Part shown: piece after piece, positions 1 through 9,344 of the stretch
Layout of the letters: every line of letters starts with the position of its first letter
How positions within the stretch are numbered: position 1 is the stretch's first letter
NCBI GenBank assembly: GCA_002689605.1
Contig: NZGY01000117.1
Location: 15,640 to 50,677, forward strand
Direction of reading: 5' to 3'
Length of the DNA stretch: 35,038 nucleotides
From: Filomicrobium sp.
Lineage (GTDB): Bacteria > Pseudomonadota > Alphaproteobacteria > Rhizobiales > Hyphomicrobiaceae
Translations under genes and position numbers: made by a program
The notes under the pieces: model-generated
Seen by the model: the letters and a program-made list of their open reading frames with translations, nothing else
What the model was told of the DNA's origin: nothing
Databases searched by the model: none

Positions 1-3000
1 AATTTTCTCGCGAGGATCGTTCCCCAAGAGAAGACTGAGAAGTTTGAAGTAACTGTGGATCTGGTTGCTGACATGGCAGTCATAAATCCGTTTGATTTTT
101 TCATCGAGGACTATGCTGGCGAGTGGCCGTTCACCTATCGCGAGACTGAAAAGGCAGAACTGGCGCCCTACCTCGTATGTGAACCACATGGCCCACGCCT
201 CAAGCAATATCTCAGCGATGTCGCTGCGCTGGAAACTGACAATACACTCGACTTCATTGTTGCTCTCAACCAGAAAGTCGAACAAGACATCGACTACCTT
301 ATCCGCATGGAAGCGGGTGTGCAGGCTCCCGAAACAACACTGGATCTTGGTTCCGGATCGTGTCGAGATAGTAGTTGGTTGCTGGTTCAGATCCTGCGCA
401 ACCTTGGCCTCGCTGCCCGCTTCGTGTCCGGATACCTGATCCAGCTCACACCCGACGTCAAACCGTTGGATGGGCCTGCTGGCACAGATGTCGATTTTAC
501 CGACCTCCACGCATGGGCAGAGGTATATCTGCCGGGTGCTGGATGGGTTGGCCTGGATCCAACCTCTGGTCTCCTAACTGGCGAGGGTCACATTCCACTT
601 GCCGCTGCACCACATTATTCGTCTGCCGCTCCGATTAGCGGCGGCCATGACAAGGCTGAGGTCTCGTTCGATTTTGAGATGAATGTCACGCGCCTGCGCG
701 AAAGCCCACGTGTGACCAAACCCTACACTGATGTCCAGTGGAAAGAAATCCAGGAACTCGGCGAGATTGTCGATCGGCACCTTAAGGATGGCGACGTCCG
801 CCTTACGATGGGTGGTGAGCCGACCTTTGTTTCAGTTGATGATATGGAAGGCGGCGAATGGACCAATGAGGCTGTTGGTCCGACCAAACGCAAGTTTGCC
901 GAGGACTTGGTTCGACGCCTCGCAAAGCGGTACGCCAATGGCGGCCTTATGCATTTCGGACAAGGCAAGTGGTATCCCGGCGAGCAGCTCCCGCGATGGG
1001 CATTTGCCGTTTACTGGCGTGCCGACGGCGAGCCGATCTGGACAGATGACAACCTCGTGGCCGAGGAAGTTCCTACAGAGCCAGCCGGTGTAGAAGACGC
1101 CAACAACCTCGCGAAAGAGCTTTGCCGTCAGCTGGGATTGCCATCAGATAGTGCAATAGAAGCCTATGAAGATGCAGCACACTTCGCGTTGAGCGAGCAG
1201 AAACTACCGATAGGGGTCAATGTTCGCGACAACGAGTTGGAGGATGAGGCAGAGCGCGCGCGACTGATCCGTGCATTTGATCGCGGCTTGACCACGCCGG
1301 CAGGATATGTACTTCCAATTCAGGTCTGGCAAACCAAAGATCGCGGACGTCGCTGGGTCACAGAGCGTTGGAAGACGCGCAGAGACAAACTCTATCTGAT
1401 GCCTGGCGACTCACCGATTGGATTTCGGCTTCCACTTGGTGGCCTGGCCTATCTTAGCCCTGTGCAGTATCCACATGTTCAGCAGCGGGATCCATTGAGC
1501 CAGCATGAACCGCTGCCGACCCGCACCGACATTCTATATCAGCGTCGCACGGTCACACTCGAAGCTCCACAGACTGCGCCGGGCGGCACCAATGAGGTCT
1601 TCGGAAGCGTGCGGACGGCCATGGCGATTGAAGCGCGCGACGGGCAAGTGTGTGTTTTCATGCCACCGCTCTACGATGCTGAAGACTATGCAGCCATGGC
1701 AGGTGCTATCGAGGAAGCTGCAAAGGCGTGTGCCACACCGGTTCGCATTGAAGGCTACGAGCCGCCGAGTGATCCACGATTGAACATCATCAAAGTAACT
1801 CCAGACCCGGGTGTTATCGAGGTCAATGTTCATCCTGCCAAGGACTGGTCAGAAGCTGTCGAGACAACCACGACACTCTACGAGGAAGCATTCCAGTGCC
1901 GGCTTGGAACAGAGAAATTCATGCTGGACGGCCGCCACACAGGCACCGGCGGCGGCAATCATATTGTTCTCGGTGGCGCGACACCGGCCGACAGCCCGTT
2001 TCTCCGGCGTCCAGATCTGTTATCCAGCATCATTGCTTATTGGCAGCACCGTCCATCCCTATCGTATCTCTTCTCCGGGTTGTTCATCGGGCCGACAAGT
2101 CAGGCGCCACGCGTCGACGAAGCGCGGCACGAACAGCTCTATGAGCTAGAGATTGCGATGGCGCAGGTACCAGGACCAGATGATGGTAATCAGTTGCCCC
2201 TCTGGCTCGTCGATCGCCTATTCCGCAACCTGTTGATCGACGTGACGGGCAATACGCACAGAGCTGAGGTTTGCATCGATAAACTGTATTCGCCGGATAG
2301 CTCTACCGGCCGGTTGGGTCTCATCGAGTTCCGCTCATTTGAGATGCCGCCGCATGCCCAAATGAGCCTCGCCCAGCAACTGTTACTTCGCGCGTTAATT
2401 GCAATGTTCTGGGATCGGCCTTACCGCCACTCGCTGGTTCGTTGGGGGACTGATCTACACGACCGCTACATGCTTCCACATTTCGTCTGGCAGGACTTTC
2501 AATCTGTTCTCGACGATATGCGTGCGTTTGGTTTTGCTTTTGATGACAGCTGGTTTGCGCCACACTTTGAATTCAGGTTCCCTAAGTTTGGCGAAGTGAC
2601 CTATGGCGGTGTCAACCTTGAACTTCGACAAGCCTTGGAGCCATGGCATGTGCTTGGTGAAGAGGGTGCGCCGGGAGGTACGGCGCGATACGTTGATAGT
2701 TCACTTGAACGCATACAAGTGAAGGCCAAAGGTCTCGTTCCGGGCCGCCACGCCATTCAATGCGCAGGTGTGCAAGTGCCACTCGCTGCCACTGGCACCA
2801 ACGGCGAAGGCGTTGCCGGTGTCCGCTTCCGGGCCTGGCAACCACCCAGCGCGCTACACCCAACGATCGGCATTCACACGCCGCTTATCCTGGATGTTGT
2901 TGATCTCTGGACCAACCGTTCGCTTGGTGGTTGCCGATATCATGTCTTTCATCCGGGCGGCAAAGCGCCGGATACGTTTCCGATCAATGCCTATGAAGCT

Positions 3001-3120
3001 GAAGGGCGCCGACTGGCGCGCTTCGAAGCCATGGGGCACACCGCTGGGCCGATCGAGACACCACGCAAGCTCGAAAATGCTGACTACCCTTATACTCTGG
3101 ACCTCAGACTAAGCCATTGA
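1..3120 (+). CDS. Transglutaminase-like / DUF2126 protein, 5' end cut by window edge
   Basis: The frame is open from base 1, and the residues before the first possible GTG (55) already read like this family (NFLARIVPQEKTEKF), so the true start lies upstream. Roughly 60 N-terminal residues are probably missing. An N-terminal transglutaminase-like domain shows the papain-like triad: Cys in GSGSCRDSSW (base 361), His in DLHAWAEVY (base 508) and Asp in GLDPTSG (base 556). The long C-terminal part, from about base 770 on (RLTMGGEPTF, GGGNHIVLGG, EVCIDKLYSP), is the DUF2126 domain, which has been proposed to be a glutamine-synthetase-fold amidoligase. The next two genes on the same strand encode an ATP-grasp/alpha-E protein and another transglutaminase, so it probably works with them in making or trimming a peptide product. 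The substrate is unknown. Family assignment is firm; the enzymatic role is inferred. Confidence 0.93.
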   Translation, partial: NFLARIVPQEKTEKFEVTVDLVADMAVINPFDFFIEDYAGEWPFTYRETEKAELAPYLVCEPHGPRLKQYLSDVAALETDNTLDFIVALNQKVEQDIDYLIRMEAGVQAPETTLDLGSGSCRDSSWLLVQILRNLGLAARFVSGYLIQLTPDVKPLDGPAGTDVDFTDLHAWAEVYLPGAGWVGLDPTSGLLTGEGHIPLAAAPHYSSAAPISGGHDKAEVSFDFEMNVTRLRESPRVTKPYTDVQWKEIQELGEIVDRHLKDGDVRLTMGGEPTFVSVDDMEGGEWTNEAVGPTKRKFAEDLVRRLAKRYANGGLMHFGQGKWYPGEQLPRWAFAVYWRADGEPIWTDDNLVAEEVPTEPAGVEDANNLAKELCRQLGLPSDSAIEAYEDAAHFALSEQKLPIGVNVRDNELEDEAERARLIRAFDRGLTTPAGYVLPIQVWQTKDRGRRWVTERWKTRRDKLYLMPGDSPIGFRLPLGGLAYLSPVQYPHVQQRDPLSQHEPLPTRTDILYQRRTVTLEAPQTAPGGTNEVFGSVRTAMAIEARDGQVCVFMPPLYDAEDYAAMAGAIEEAAKACATPVRIEGYEPPSDPRLNIIKVTPDPGVIEVNVHPAKDWSEAVETTTTLYEEAFQCRLGTEKFMLDGRHTGTGGGNHIVLGGATPADSPFLRRPDLLSSIIAYWQHRPSLSYLFSGLFIGPTSQAPRVDEARHEQLYELEIAMAQVPGPDDGNQLPLWLVDRLFRNLLIDVTGNTHRAEVCIDKLYSPDSSTGRLGLIEFRSFEMPPHAQMSLAQQLLLRALIAMFWDRPYRHSLVRWGTDLHDRYMLPHFVWQDFQSVLDDMRAFGFAFDDSWFAPHFEFRFPKFGEVTYGGVNLELRQALEPWHVLGEEGAPGGTARYVDSSLERIQVKAKGLVPGRHAIQCAGVQVPLAATGTNGEGVAGVRFRAWQPPSALHPTIGIHTPLILDVVDLWTNRSLGGCRYHVFHPGGKAPDTFPINAYEAEGRRLARFEAMGHTAGPIETPRKLENADYPYTLDLRLSH

Positions 3121-3200
3121 TTCCAATGTTACTCTGTCTTGTTTCCAAGGCTTGAACCAATCGTAGTTAACTCGGTTTTGGTGATAAAAAGGGCTGCGGC

Positions 3201-5888
3201 GTGACTTCGTTGCTAGCGACATTGCGAGAATTATTGCGTATACGTGGACAACGCGACGTTGCAGCCACGCTGGCGTACGACTCGGCAGACAACAGTCGCT
3301 CCGTTAGCGAGGCGATCGAGGCATTGGATAACAATAATACAGCTGTTGCGACGGCGTCTTCGTCGGGGCTCAGCAACCTCATTTCCGGTTATGGTGCTTC
3401 CGGTTACGATGAAATGATCGCAGCGGACGGCACAGTCCGCCCGCATTGGCAGGCGCTTGTCAGCTTCCTTGAAAAACAGGGCGTTGAGCGAGGCCATGCA
3501 ACGACAGAACGCATCCAGCGGCGCATCGTTGAGAATGGACTGACCCTGGATAGTTTTACCGATCCCGATAACGCTGAGCAGCCCTGGCATCTTGATCTCA
3601 TACCCTTCATTCTCTCTAGCGACGATTTTGCTCTGCTTGAACGCGCTTGTGTCCAACGCGTCCATCTCTACGAAGCACTGCTCGGCGACCTATACGTTGA
3701 GCAGAATTTACTTTCAGGAGATCTGTTGCCATCGGGGCTGGTTTTCAACGACCCGTCCTTTCTGAGGCCGCTTCATGGAATCGAATTTGGCCTGCCAAGA
3801 CTGACTTTCCTGGCGCTTGATTTCGTACGCGATAAAGACGGGCAATGGCATGTTATGGATACACATGCCGAGACACTGGCTGGGCATGGCTATGCCTTGG
3901 CAAACCGCGTCGTGCTGGCAGAGGTTTGCTCTCAACTCTTCCGCGCGTGCAACGCACGCCGGATCTCCGCGTTTTACCAGGAACTCGCGCAGGAGCTGTC
4001 TGGTCGTGCAGGAAGCAATGCTTCGAACATTGCCATCCTAGGACCTTCCCCGGATCATGAAACCTATCTCAGCCACGCCTACGTGGCGCGCTATCTCGGC
4101 TACCTTCTCATCGAGGGGGCGGATCTGAAAGTGGTAGGCGACCAAGTCTTCCACAAGACCCTAGCTGGCCTACAACAGATCGACTTGCTGGTACGAGCGG
4201 TTGAAGGTGGCAAATCTGATCCTCTCGAACTTGATCCTAGTGGCTTTCTGGGTCCCGCGGGATTAGTTGAGTCCATTCGTCAAAACCCTGCGCTCATGGC
4301 CAATACTCTGGGAACGGCAATCGTTGAGAACAGAGGGCTACCCGCTTACCTTGCCGCTTTGTCAGAGCGCATCAATGGCGAGGAACTGATTATCCCAGAC
4401 ACACCGCGCATATGGCTCGGCGAACCAGGCGCTCGCAAACAAGTCATAGCAGAATTGGATTCCTACCTGATCCGATCCGCATACGAAGCCACGGCACGGC
4501 CGGGCCATGCGCAATGTGCTTTGTCACCTGCCGATCTCGAAGATGCTTCACGTGCATCACTTATCAAGGAACTGGAACTCAACGGCGAATCCTACGTAGC
4601 CCAGAAAGCCATGCCGCTGGCCACGGCCCCTGTTTGGTCGGAACAGGGCATGAAGCCGAAGCCGACTGCAATCCGCCTGTTCGCAGCAAATACGGCAAAT
4701 GGTGTTTTTGTGATGCCTGGCGGACTGGCAATGGTGCTAGATCAAAACAACTCTGTCGGACTGGTATCCCAAACCGGTCAATCGAGCGATGTCTGGGTCA
4801 TTAGCAGTGAACCACAGGGACCGCACTACTCGAGGTGGCGGATCTCGGAAGAGGAGTCACAAGTCCAGCGTGTCGGGGCGCGCCTTCCTAGCCGCATTGC
4901 CGATAATCTTTACTGGCTCGGTCGCTATGTCGAACGTGCCGACTGGACCATGCGCGTCATGCGCAATGCGCTGAACCGTGGCGATGAAGATCTTCGGCCA
5001 ATTCGTCGAACAGAAGCTGCCGAGAATGCTATTGGCATTATTGAGTCAAAATGGGCTGAGCACAGCCCAAACGGTTCGACGAATGGAGATGTCACGCTTG
5101 AAGATCGCATTGAGGAGCTATTCTCGGCGGGAGGAAATCCTTACGGCATCCGCACCACATTTCAGAATATCCGACGTCTGGCTCGACAAACGAGAGACCG
5201 CCTTTCATTGGATGCATGGAGGCTTTTGAATGACCTCACGAGCAGGCAGCAAACCTCCTCGTCCAGCGACGCCGCAGCGCAGTTAGTTGATCGCCTGAAC
5301 AGCCGCATTGCACAACTAGCGGCATTCAATGGCCTGATGCACGAGAACATGACCCGGAACTTCGGGTGGCACTTCATGGATCTCGGACGCCGGTTAGAAC
5401 GCGCCTCTCAAATGGCCGAACTTCTGCGCCGTATTCTTGTTGAGAGCTTCGATGAGAGTGAGGAGACCGAGCGTCTCGCGTTCCTGCTTGAGACAGCTGA
5501 TAGCTTTATGACGTATCGATCGCGGTATCGTTTCGCACCAACGTTCCCGCTGGTACTCGATCTGCTTTTGATCGACGAACAGAACCCGCGCAGTCTGGCG
5601 TATCAGTTGCGCGCGGTTTCCGAACACATGACGCGGATGCCGCAAGCCTCGACGGATGCGGTGCGCACACCCGAACAACGTCTCGCACTTGATACGCTGA
5701 CGCAGGTTCGCCTCGCCGATATCGAACAGCTGCGCAATACCGATCCCAGCGGCCAACGCTCTGAACTTGCAGCGTTACTGGATGACCTGCTCGCCAAACT
5801 TCCAGAACTCTCTGATACAATTTCGAGGCGGTACTTCAGCCTCACCGAAGACCAACCGCAGCGGGTTCACACACGGCTATTGCCATGA
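3201..5888 (+). CDS. Circularly permuted ATP-grasp (type 2) / alpha-E fusion protein
   Basis: This 895-residue protein joins two domains that often occur as separate genes. Residues about 75-520 form the circularly permuted ATP-grasp domain (SGYGASGYDEM, HAETLAGHGYALANR, GDQVFHKTLAG, SDPLELDPSGFLGPAGL). From about residue 560 the helical alpha-E (DUF403) domain begins with RLPSRIADNLYWLGRYVERAD. ATP-grasp enzymes form carboxylate-amine bonds through an acyl-phosphate, so a peptide or amide ligase is expected; the acceptor is unknown. The GTG start has an AAAAAGG-like ribosome site about eight bases upstream. About 70 low-similarity residues precede the conserved core, so a later start is possible. 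The stop overlaps the next start as ATGA, so the two genes are probably translationally coupled. Confidence 0.92.
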   Translation: MTSLLATLRELLRIRGQRDVAATLAYDSADNSRSVSEAIEALDNNNTAVATASSSGLSNLISGYGASGYDEMIAADGTVRPHWQALVSFLEKQGVERGHATTERIQRRIVENGLTLDSFTDPDNAEQPWHLDLIPFILSSDDFALLERACVQRVHLYEALLGDLYVEQNLLSGDLLPSGLVFNDPSFLRPLHGIEFGLPRLTFLALDFVRDKDGQWHVMDTHAETLAGHGYALANRVVLAEVCSQLFRACNARRISAFYQELAQELSGRAGSNASNIAILGPSPDHETYLSHAYVARYLGYLLIEGADLKVVGDQVFHKTLAGLQQIDLLVRAVEGGKSDPLELDPSGFLGPAGLVESIRQNPALMANTLGTAIVENRGLPAYLAALSERINGEELIIPDTPRIWLGEPGARKQVIAELDSYLIRSAYEATARPGHAQCALSPADLEDASRASLIKELELNGESYVAQKAMPLATAPVWSEQGMKPKPTAIRLFAANTANGVFVMPGGLAMVLDQNNSVGLVSQTGQSSDVWVISSEPQGPHYSRWRISEEESQVQRVGARLPSRIADNLYWLGRYVERADWTMRVMRNALNRGDEDLRPIRRTEAAENAIGIIESKWAEHSPNGSTNGDVTLEDRIEELFSAGGNPYGIRTTFQNIRRLARQTRDRLSLDAWRLLNDLTSRQQTSSSSDAAAQLVDRLNSRIAQLAAFNGLMHENMTRNFGWHFMDLGRRLERASQMAELLRRILVESFDESEETERLAFLLETADSFMTYRSRYRFAPTFPLVLDLLLIDEQNPRSLAYQLRAVSEHMTRMPQASTDAVRTPEQRLALDTLTQVRLADIEQLRNTDPSGQRSELAALLDDLLAKLPELSDTISRRYFSLTEDQPQRVHTRLLP

Positions 5889-6796
5889 CCGGCTCCAAGA
5901 TCGCAAGATATCGGATCACACACCGGACCTCCTACAATTATGGTGCGGTGGTCAACCAATCATTCCATGTGCTGAGGCTTAGTCCGCGGGTCGTTGATCA
6001 CCAATCGATCATTCGCCATAGGCTGTCTACCGAACCTCGCTTTGAGATAAAGCCTTATCGTTTTGACTTGTTCGGCAACCCCTTCAATCTGCTGCAGATT
6101 GAATCTGATCACAACTTGCTGGTTGTGACTTCCGAGACCGAGATCGACGTTACACCACCACCAACCATTGATCTTGCAGCGACGTCAGATTGGCGAAACT
6201 TGATCGATGGTGGCGGCCCCTTGGGGCAGCTTAACGATGGCGCGAGCGTCTCTCAATACGCAGCCAACTCGCGGCACGGACGCCGCCTCAATCAACTTGC
6301 CGACTACGCTAGGCCTTCGTTTCCAGAAGGTCAGCCAATCTTGCTTGGGGTGCGTGATCTCACCCGACGCATTTTCGAAGACTTTGCTTTTGATCCCACA
6401 GCGACCGATGTCTCAACACCGGTCGAGACTGTGCTGGAATTGAAACGAGGGGTCTGTCAGGATTTTGCTCACTTACAGATTTCGGCCCTTCGTTCACTAG
6501 GCCTGCCTGCTCGCTACGTCAGCGGTTACATCCTTACTCACCCACCTGAGGGGCAAGAGAGATTGCAAGGTGCGGATGCCTCGCATGCTTGGGTATCAGT
6601 ATGGGCGCCTGAGACAGGTTGGGTCGACTTCGACCCTACCAATAATATGGTTCCCCATAACGAACACATCACGTTTGCCTATGGTCGCGACTATGATGAT
6701 GTTGCGCCAATCAGTGGCGTGCTTCTTGGCGGCGGGGCACATTCGGTTGGCGTGTCTGTCGATGTGGCGCCGCAGAAGCTTGATGATCAGACATAG
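5885..6796 (+). CDS. Transglutaminase-like cysteine protease family protein
   Basis: 303 residues. An N-terminal beta-rich domain (YRITHRTSYNYGAVVNQSFH onward) is the bacterial transglutaminase N-terminal module. The core carries the triad Cys191 (GVCQDFAHL), His234 (DASHAWVSVW) and Asp250 (WVDFDPTNN). Bacterial members of this family are thought to act as peptidases or amide-bond cleaving enzymes rather than cross-linkers. No signal peptide is visible, so a cytoplasmic location is likely. It is the third gene of the DUF2126 / ATP-grasp-alpha-E / transglutaminase cluster and overlaps its neighbour by four bases. In other genomes this set is often accompanied by the proteasome-like Anbu peptidase; none follows here, and it could lie to the left of the window. 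Confidence 0.93.
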   Translation: MTGSKIARYRITHRTSYNYGAVVNQSFHVLRLSPRVVDHQSIIRHRLSTEPRFEIKPYRFDLFGNPFNLLQIESDHNLLVVTSETEIDVTPPPTIDLAATSDWRNLIDGGGPLGQLNDGASVSQYAANSRHGRRLNQLADYARPSFPEGQPILLGVRDLTRRIFEDFAFDPTATDVSTPVETVLELKRGVCQDFAHLQISALRSLGLPARYVSGYILTHPPEGQERLQGADASHAWVSVWAPETGWVDFDPTNNMVPHNEHITFAYGRDYDDVAPISGVLLGGGAHSVGVSVDVAPQKLDDQT

Positions 6797-6836
6797 ATGT
6801 AAGAACGATTTAAATTGTTGAATTGGGGAGAGTACC

Positions 6837-7751
6837 TTGGGTACCAAGTTTTCTGCTCGCGTTGGGTACATCGGCCTCGGCGGCATGGGCCGTGGTCTTG
6901 TCAAGAACATGCTGAAACACGGCATTGATGTCACAGTCAACGACCTCAACCAGCAAGCAGTTTCGAATGTGATTGAACTTGGTGCCAAATCTGAAAGCGA
7001 TATTCTTGCGATCGCGGGTGATGTCGATGTTCTCGGTATCTGCATCACGACGGCGGAAGCTGTTCAAAGCTTGATGCTGGGGGAAGATGGTGCGCTCTCC
7101 ATGATGAAGAGCGGCGCCGTTCTTCTAGATAACACAACGACCTCACCAGAGCACGTGGAAACGATGGCGTCCGCATGTGAACGTCTCGGCGTGCGTTACT
7201 GCGAGGCTCCAATGACGCGTACGCCGATGCATGCAGATCGCGGTGAAGTCAACATTCTGTTCGGTGGCGAGGAAGACTTGCTGGCCGAGCTAACGCCCTT
7301 ATTCGAGACATATGCCGAAAACATCTTCCATGTTGGCCCTGCTGGACATGCCATAAGACTCAAGCTGATCCACAACTACATCGCGTTTACCAATGTCTTG
7401 AGTTGGTGCGAGGGCTTTGCCCTCGCGGCCAAGGATGGCCTCGACATGACAAAGGTCATCGGCATCATTTCCGCCGCAGGTGGAAAGTCGGGAATGATGG
7501 ACCTCTACGGCGAGGCTACACTCAATAGAGACTTCGCTCAGCATATATCTTTGGACAATGCCATGAAGGATGTGCGCTACTACGCACGTTGGCTGGAGCA
7601 GGCTGGCCTTCCCGGATTCGTTGCAGATTCAGTCCATCAAATGTACGCGCTGGCATCCAACAAAGGACATGGTGACGAAGGCTGTACCGCGGTCATCAAA
7701 GCTTATGAAGAATTGACAGGGATTGAGGCACGCCTTCCTCCCAAGTCCTGA
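6837..7751 (+). CDS. NAD(P)-dependent beta-hydroxyacid dehydrogenase family protein (variant substrate loop)
   Basis: 304 residues, normal length for the 3-hydroxyisobutyrate dehydrogenase / tartronate semialdehyde reductase superfamily. The Rossmann motif is GYIGLGGMG at residues 10-18, and the catalytic Lys176 lies in RLKLIHN with Asn180 following. The usual substrate-binding loop, DAPVSGG in typical members, reads EAPMTRTP at residues 123-130. The Ser-Gly-Gly is therefore lost and an Arg-Thr pair introduced, so the substrate is probably not a standard hydroxyisobutyrate-like acid. The TTG start is supported by a GGGGAG ribosome site six bases upstream. It follows the transglutaminase gene by 40 bases and could be read with it, although no functional link is obvious. 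Confidence 0.9.
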   Translation: MGTKFSARVGYIGLGGMGRGLVKNMLKHGIDVTVNDLNQQAVSNVIELGAKSESDILAIAGDVDVLGICITTAEAVQSLMLGEDGALSMMKSGAVLLDNTTTSPEHVETMASACERLGVRYCEAPMTRTPMHADRGEVNILFGGEEDLLAELTPLFETYAENIFHVGPAGHAIRLKLIHNYIAFTNVLSWCEGFALAAKDGLDMTKVIGIISAAGGKSGMMDLYGEATLNRDFAQHISLDNAMKDVRYYARWLEQAGLPGFVADSVHQMYALASNKGHGDEGCTAVIKAYEELTGIEARLPPKS

Positions 7752-7834
7752 GAAATCCGCTATTGCTCTTGCCGTTTTGCAATCCTTTCGTGGGAGAAGC
7801 GATCGATGTCTCGTGCTTAGGCCGCACTCAATTT

Positions 7835-7881
7835 CAGGTGTTTTGATCGCTATTTTCGGATTTTGATCGCGGGCACACCTG
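7835..7881. promoter_or_regulatory. Inverted repeat enclosing a phased direct repeat upstream of the peroxiredoxin gene
   Basis: CAGGTGT at 7835-7841 is matched by ACACCTG at 7875-7881. Inside lie two exact copies of TTTTGATCGC, at 7841-7850 and 7861-7870, with start points exactly 20 bases apart, about two helical turns. The arrangement sits in a 180-base gap just before the peroxiredoxin-like gene. It could bind a regulator in tandem on one DNA face. No factor is identified. Confidence 0.35.
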
Positions 7882-7929
7882 ATATTCACTCTGACAGCAC
7901 CAGAAACGATGTTGTCAGGACATACAGAC

Positions 7930-8466
7930 ATGCTGATCCCACGTCAGAAGACGCCTTCTCTAGCAGTTGAGACACTGAAGAACGGAGCATTCGATCTATC
8001 GGCGCAATCCGCGGAGCGCGGTACTGTGATCTGCCTCTATCGTGGACTTCACTGTCCGATCTGCGCCAACTACCTCAGCGAACTTGAGAAGCAAACACCA
8101 GCCTTCAGAGAGCGCGGAGTAGACACCATTGCTATCAGCTCGGATGATCAGGAGCGCACCCAAGCGATGGCTGAAAAGATCAATGCAACAAACCTGAAAT
8201 TTGGTTATGGACTGCCTCTTACGAATGCGAGGGAATGGGGGCTGTATATCTCCACATCGCGCGGCAAAACCTCCATTGGCATTGAAGAACCTGCACTATT
8301 TTCCAAGCCAGGTTTGTTTATGGTGACACCTGAACAAACGCTCTATTATGGCTCTGTTCAAACCATGCCATTCGTCCGCCCACACTTCTCAGAACTTGTA
8401 GCTGCGCTTGATTTCGCGATTGCCAATAGTTATCCAGCGCGCGGTGAATTTACCGGCGCAGTTTAG
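7930..8466 (+). CDS. Peroxiredoxin-like (AhpC/TSA, thioredoxin-fold) protein
   Basis: 178 residues from the chosen start. A CxxC motif, Cys42-Pro-Ile-Cys45 in YRGLHCPICANYL, sits at the thioredoxin-fold active site. The AhpC/TSA-like sequence continues with DTIAISSDDQERTQAMAEK and GLFMVTPEQTLYYGSVQTMPF. The family reduces peroxides or acts as a thiol oxidoreductase; the exact substrate is unknown. ATG 7930 is preferred because AGGA lies nine bases upstream and MLIPRQKTPSL resembles the usual beginning of the family. An in-frame ATG at 7909 lacks a convincing ribosome site. The gene stands alone between a dehydrogenase and a HAD hydrolase. Confidence 0.85.
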   Translation: MLIPRQKTPSLAVETLKNGAFDLSAQSAERGTVICLYRGLHCPICANYLSELEKQTPAFRERGVDTIAISSDDQERTQAMAEKINATNLKFGYGLPLTNAREWGLYISTSRGKTSIGIEEPALFSKPGLFMVTPEQTLYYGSVQTMPFVRPHFSELVAALDFAIANSYPARGEFTGAV

Positions 8467-8588
8467 TCAGTCGGCAGCCAGCAAGCTTAATCTCGCGTCG
8501 TCAGAGATTGCATAAGTGCTTCCGACAGTTGCAGTATGGCGATGTATATTCCACGCCGGCCACTTTGGACTCACTGAAAGGAACTAAG

Positions 8589-9311
8589 ATGAGCTTAAGC
8601 GATGTACGGGCCCTGACTTTTGATACCGGCGGCACGATCCTTGATTGGCATACTGGATTTAAGACGATCCTCTCAGAGACCGGCGCGAAGCATGGCCTTG
8701 AGCGAAACTGGCACGATATTGCGAACGATATTCGTCGAAAAGGTCTCGGCAAAATGCTGAACCTGGGCAAAGACGAACCACCGGGTTACAACTTCGACGG
8801 CGCCCACCGGATGGCATTGGAAGAAGTCATTACGGAAAATGGCCTTGAGGCTTTTACTGAAGAAGAGCGTCATACCATTGCTTACGATGCGCCGCACAAC
8901 TTCGAGTGCTGGTCTGACTTTCCTGCTGTCCTGCCAAAGTTGCGCGAGAAGTATATGTGCGCATCATTCACGATCTTGAGCTTCCGCATCATCATGGATA
9001 CGGCACGGCGTAACGGACTGTCATGGGACGCCGTGTTCTCCTGCGAGGCAATTGGCAAGTACAAGATCTTGCCTGAAGCGTACGATACCGTCGCGCACTA
9101 TCTGCAGCTTGAGCCTTCGCAGATTTGTATGGTTGCCTGCCACAACTTTGATCTCGATGCTGCCAAGAGCCGGGGCTACAACACGGCATTTGTTAAGCGC
9201 CCACGTGAATGGGGCAATGACAGCCCACCAGATCCAGAACCAAACCCGATCCACGATATCATCGTCGATGACTTTCCATCGCTTGCAAACGCACTCGGCG
9301 CAAATCCGTAA
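8589..9311 (+). CDS. HAD-superfamily hydrolase, type II haloacid dehalogenase-like
   Basis: 240 residues. Motif I is LTFDTGGTILDW with the nucleophile Asp12. The second aspartate of phosphatase-type HADs is replaced by glycine, as in dehalogenases, which do not have DxD. Motif II is the Ser of FTILSF, motif III the Lys of IGKYKILPEAY, and motif IV CHNFDLDAAKSRGY, close to the AAHxxDLxAA pattern of L-2-haloacid dehalogenases. Hydrolytic dehalogenation of a small 2-haloacid is plausible, but phosphatase activity cannot be excluded from sequence. ATG 8589 has GAAAGGA six to seven bases upstream. A longer in-frame start at 8508 is not favoured. A GST gene follows after 33 bases, so the two may be co-transcribed. 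Confidence 0.87.
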   Translation: MSLSDVRALTFDTGGTILDWHTGFKTILSETGAKHGLERNWHDIANDIRRKGLGKMLNLGKDEPPGYNFDGAHRMALEEVITENGLEAFTEEERHTIAYDAPHNFECWSDFPAVLPKLREKYMCASFTILSFRIIMDTARRNGLSWDAVFSCEAIGKYKILPEAYDTVAHYLQLEPSQICMVACHNFDLDAAKSRGYNTAFVKRPREWGNDSPPDPEPNPIHDIIVDDFPSLANALGANP

Positions 9312-9344
9312 TCGCGATTACTGATTGAGAAGAAGGAACTTAAT

